NCBI GenBank assembly: GCA_021772465.1
Contig: JAJFLX010000012.1
Span: 129,404-193,403, forward strand
From: Chlamydiota bacterium
GTDB lineage: Bacteria > Chlamydiota > Chlamydiia > Chlamydiales > JAAKFR01
Length of the DNA: 64,000 bases
Direction: 5' to 3'
Positions 61,849 through 64,000 of this stretch are shown here, in pieces (the stretch's first letter is position 1; each line of letters opens with the position of its first letter). Under the pieces are notes generated by a model. That model was not told the origin of the DNA. It searched no databases and saw nothing but the letters and a program-made list of their open reading frames with translations. The position numbers and the translations under genes were made by a program.

Positions 61849-63536
61849 TCCCCTACCTCTAGAGTGATGAGAATCACCTCCCTCTCTTGTGACTTTAAAG
61901 GAGCGTTTAGCTCTTTTGAGAGCACCCCAGAATAGAGCCTCACGCGGTCTCCTGGCTCTAAAATTGCGCTCTCTCTCTTCTGATCGATAAGAGGAGGATT
62001 GCACCCTTTATAGGCATAACGAAACTCCCTTGATTTGAGATCGTAGGTGGCAATGAGCGCAGAGAGATTGGCGCCACCTTCAAGCGAGCATTTCAAAATT
62101 TCTTCTGGATCATCTGAGAGGGTGGCATGACTGGTCAGCAAACTCCTCATCGAGAGGGCATAGAGACAAGAGGAGATACCAGGCTCGGGCGATTCAATCA
62201 AATAGAGGTAGAGGAGATTCTCTCTCACCAGATAGCCATAACAACTTCCTCCGACGCGGTGCCCTGGAAGGTAGTGTCCACTTAGTCTAACCCCTTCGAG
62301 TTTCGGCGTGACACTGGGGAGCAAGCTCTCTTGCACCTCCCTTCCGATAGCGACTTCGCGCTCATAGGTCTCCTTTTTGATCCGCTCTTGCTCAGTCCGC
62401 TCCATCTGCGCTAGAAGTGCATCGAGCGTCTCATTGAAAATACTGCCGAGCAAGTTAATCTCAGCTCCGAGAGGCACTTTTTTAAAACGGACCTCCAGGT
62501 TTCTTTCGTCCACTTCGCTCATCACTTGTGAGAGCTGATAGAGAGGCTTTGAAAGCCAAACTGAGAGCCAATAGGTTAAAATGGCTCCAATGAGCAAAAT
62601 CAACCCATAGATCGAGTAGATCACCAAAAAGTGAGTGATCGCTTTTCCAAAAAGACGCGCCTTGTGCGCATAAGCAACGACCGATACCCCCACACCCGGT
62701 ATCGAAGCCTCATAGGCTATTTTAACCTCGTTTTTGAAAAGAAACTCGAAGAAGGGGGGATCGCGATCATAGACCGAGGGAAGTGGGGTGAGAGCAATAC
62801 CTGTCGGTCCCATGTGTTCTAATTTCATCAGCTCTTTGCGCCGCTGCTTGGTGAGGGCACGAAAGTATTTTCCATTGAGCTCGGGATTTGTTGCTGCAAA
62901 GACAATCCCTTCAGTATTGAGCAAGGCAAAGTGAATGTACTCATGTAGCTTTTCAACAGAGAGCATCTGTTGCATCAAACCCTCGATATTTGCTGAGACG
63001 AGCAAGATTGCGATCGGCTCTTGAGTCTTTTTGTTGTGGATAACATGGGCTACAAAGACGTAGGGGACATACGCCTCAGCTCGATCTGAATAGAGGTACC
63101 GCACGAAACTCCCTTTGCCGTTCTTGAGGATGTCAGGGATTTTCTTTATACTCTCAAAAGGAGTACCAACGAGCTCGGGAAAGCTCGAGGCGATAACAGG
63201 ATACTCACCCTCTTTGCCCAGTCCAAGCAGCATCACCTCCACTCCCTGAGCAATCTCTGACAACTGCTCGAACTGGATATTGAGTTTCTCAGGATCGATT
63301 TTTCCGTGCAGCTGAAGAAAGTACTCGATCTCTTCTAAAAGAACCTGCCTTGCGGGCTGAATTTCAGAAAAAGCATAAGCGCGAAAATTGGCCGACTCTT
63401 TTAAATCCAACTTCGCCTCTTTAATCATCGTCTCATACGCTTCACGAAAAAAGAAAAACGTGTTGATCAATAAAGGGAGCGCAAGGAGTACAAAACTCAC
63501 AAGAATCACACGGAGCGTGAATGATTGCCGAATCAT
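61845..63536 (-). CDS. RsbU-like sensor with HAMP and degenerate PP2C phosphatase domain
   Basis: The 563-residue protein has an N-terminal membrane helix (about 8-28), a periplasmic sensor domain (about 30-300), a second helix, a HAMP-like region (about 325-375) and a C-terminal SpoIIE/PP2C-like domain. The phosphatase motifs are lost: GGDFYD is VGGSCYGYL, the SGHG region is ESPEPG, and the final DD is replaced. It therefore looks like a pseudophosphatase. It overlaps the active RsbU-type gene upstream (ATGA) and the conserved protein downstream (GTGA). Position corresponds to CT589. It may control the partner-switching Rsb pathway by scaffolding or ligand sensing. Confidence 0.82.
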   Translation of the reverse strand: MIRQSFTLRVILVSFVLLALPLLINTFFFFREAYETMIKEAKLDLKESANFRAYAFSEIQPARQVLLEEIEYFLQLHGKIDPEKLNIQFEQLSEIAQGVEVMLLGLGKEGEYPVIASSFPELVGTPFESIKKIPDILKNGKGSFVRYLYSDRAEAYVPYVFVAHVIHNKKTQEPIAILLVSANIEGLMQQMLSVEKLHEYIHFALLNTEGIVFAATNPELNGKYFRALTKQRRKELMKLEHMGPTGIALTPLPSVYDRDPPFFEFLFKNEVKIAYEASIPGVGVSVVAYAHKARLFGKAITHFLVIYSIYGLILLIGAILTYWLSVWLSKPLYQLSQVMSEVDERNLEVRFKKVPLGAEINLLGSIFNETLDALLAQMERTEQERIKKETYEREVAIGREVQESLLPSVTPKLEGVRLSGHYLPGHRVGGSCYGYLVRENLLYLYLIESPEPGISSCLYALSMRSLLTSHATLSDDPEEILKCSLEGGANLSALIATYDLKSREFRYAYKGCNPPLIDQKRESAILEPGDRVRLYSGVLSKELNAPLKSQEREVILITLEVGE

Positions 63537-64000
63537 AGCACCTTCATCACAATAAGGGTTAAATCATCGTGCGGAGGCGCCTGTCCAACAAAATCCCGAA
63601 TTTTTTCTAATACTCCCTCTCGAATCTCAGAGGCACTCTTCTTGCGGAGCGCTTTCAAAGTCTCTTGCAGACGAGCCTCACCGAAGAGCTGCTTCTCTAG
63701 ATTGTGTGCCTCGGTGGCCCCATCAGTGTAAAGCAGCAAGACATCTCCCGATTCAAGCGTTGCACTGGCCGACTCGATTTTAGGGTAGGGAAGAACACCC
63801 ATTGCCATCTCTCCATGTGAGAGCTCTTCGATTGAACCGTCGGTATGGCAGAGATAAGGAGGGTTGTGCCCGGCTGAAAAATAGTGGAAGGTTCGATCTT
63901 TTCGATCATACCGCCCGAGAAATACTGTGACAAACATCCCTGTGTCGCCTGTATCTTCGATAAAGAGGGTGTTGGCTGCGTCAATAGCTTCAGCCACATC
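63533..64000 (-). CDS. rsbU: RsbU-type serine phosphatase, C-terminal part (cut by window edge)
   Basis: The visible 155 residues are the C-terminal part of a PP2C/SpoIIE phosphatase, open to the window edge. Intact motifs are AGHNPPYL, LLYTDGATEA with its metal-binding Asp, and the final PPHDDLTLIVMK with two acidic metal ligands. RsbU dephosphorylates an anti-sigma antagonist, and in Chlamydia (CT588) it is linked to sigma-factor control. The upstream sensor part lies outside the window. It is followed at once by the degenerate paralogue. Confidence 0.88.
   Translation of the reverse strand, partial: DVAEAIDAANTLFIEDTGDTGMFVTVFLGRYDRKDRTFHYFSAGHNPPYLCHTDGSIEELSHGEMAMGVLPYPKIESASATLESGDVLLLYTDGATEAHNLEKQLFGEARLQETLKALRKKSASEIREGVLEKIRDFVGQAPPHDDLTLIVMKVL

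Noticed and set aside
59575..62004. Longer N-terminus of the large conserved protein
   Set aside because: The first 52 codons only overlap the upstream sensor gene and are arginine-rich as expected for an out-of-frame shadow; GTG 61848 has a good ribosome-binding site.
1..64000. CRISPR arrays, rRNA genes and intact insertion sequences
   Set aside because: I found no regularly spaced direct repeats, no rRNA-like stretches and no complete transposase; only a transposase stub at 20842.

Overview
The window is a contiguous piece of a chromosome from the phylum Chlamydiota, most likely an environmental (amoeba- or arthropod-associated) chlamydia rather than a Chlamydia species. From memory of C. 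trachomatis, three blocks match its gene order: SNF2 helicase - tig - clpP - clpX - pcnB (CT708 to CT704); tyrB - mreC-like gene, and ygeD - recC - recB (CT637 to CT641); and rsbU - rsbU-like - a large conserved protein (CT588 to CT590). Base composition looks roughly balanced, which is high for many chlamydiae. I cannot fix the genus from sequence alone.

Layout. 1-5.6 kb: housekeeping block with tRNA-Gly(GCC), trigger factor, ClpP, ClpX and a CCA-adding-type enzyme. 5.6-8.9 kb: a membrane TPR protein and two tandem paralogous membrane proteins, the second frameshifted. 8.97-20.5 kb: one minus-strand run of 13 tightly overlapping genes for an unusual activated sugar. It encodes two sugar epimerases, GmhA-like and HldE-like heptose enzymes (the latter with reversed domain order), a TPP-dependent E1 alpha/beta pair without E2/E3, further sugar dehydratase/reductase genes, three SAM methyltransferases, a phytanoyl-CoA-dioxygenase-like oxygenase and an alcohol dehydrogenase. 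20.5-22.1 kb: decayed DNA (transposase N-terminus, broken RecG-like/AlbA regulator). 22.2-31.8 kb: a second surface-glycan region with glycosyltransferases, an ABC flippase-like exporter, an O-antigen polymerase/ligase-like protein, Ugd and a UDP-glucuronate epimerase, plus an ankyrin protein.

31.7-36.7 kb: Nnr, MreC-like, TyrB, tRNA-Ala(GGC) and a glutamate/dicarboxylate symporter. 36.7-39.4 kb: gene fragments, then four small coiled-coil, mostly tail-anchored proteins, one with an F-box. 39.5-46.5 kb: DinG-type helicase, the major sigma factor RpoD, a CoiA-like protein, a PAS membrane protein, a mutarotase-like protein and ribosomal protein S20. 46.6-48.7 kb: a membrane protein and a membrane-anchored OTU/otubain-like cysteine protease. 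48.7-57.3 kb: MFS/acyltransferase fusion and RecCBD. 57.3-64 kb: an outer-membrane barrel, an ankyrin protein, a large conserved protein with a possible papain-like cysteine site, a pseudophosphatase with sensor and HAMP domains, and the C-terminal part of an active RsbU-type phosphatase.

Two themes stand out. First, the heptose/TPP sugar operon is an unusual enzyme combination whose product I cannot name. Second, several accessory proteins (TPR, two ankyrin, OTU, and the tandem pair at 7.7-8.9 kb) share one architecture: a short N-terminus, two closely spaced membrane helices, then a variable domain. Together with the F-box and coiled-coil tail-anchored proteins they look like a set of host-directed, possibly inclusion-membrane effectors that includes both ubiquitin-ligase-adaptor and deubiquitinase candidates.
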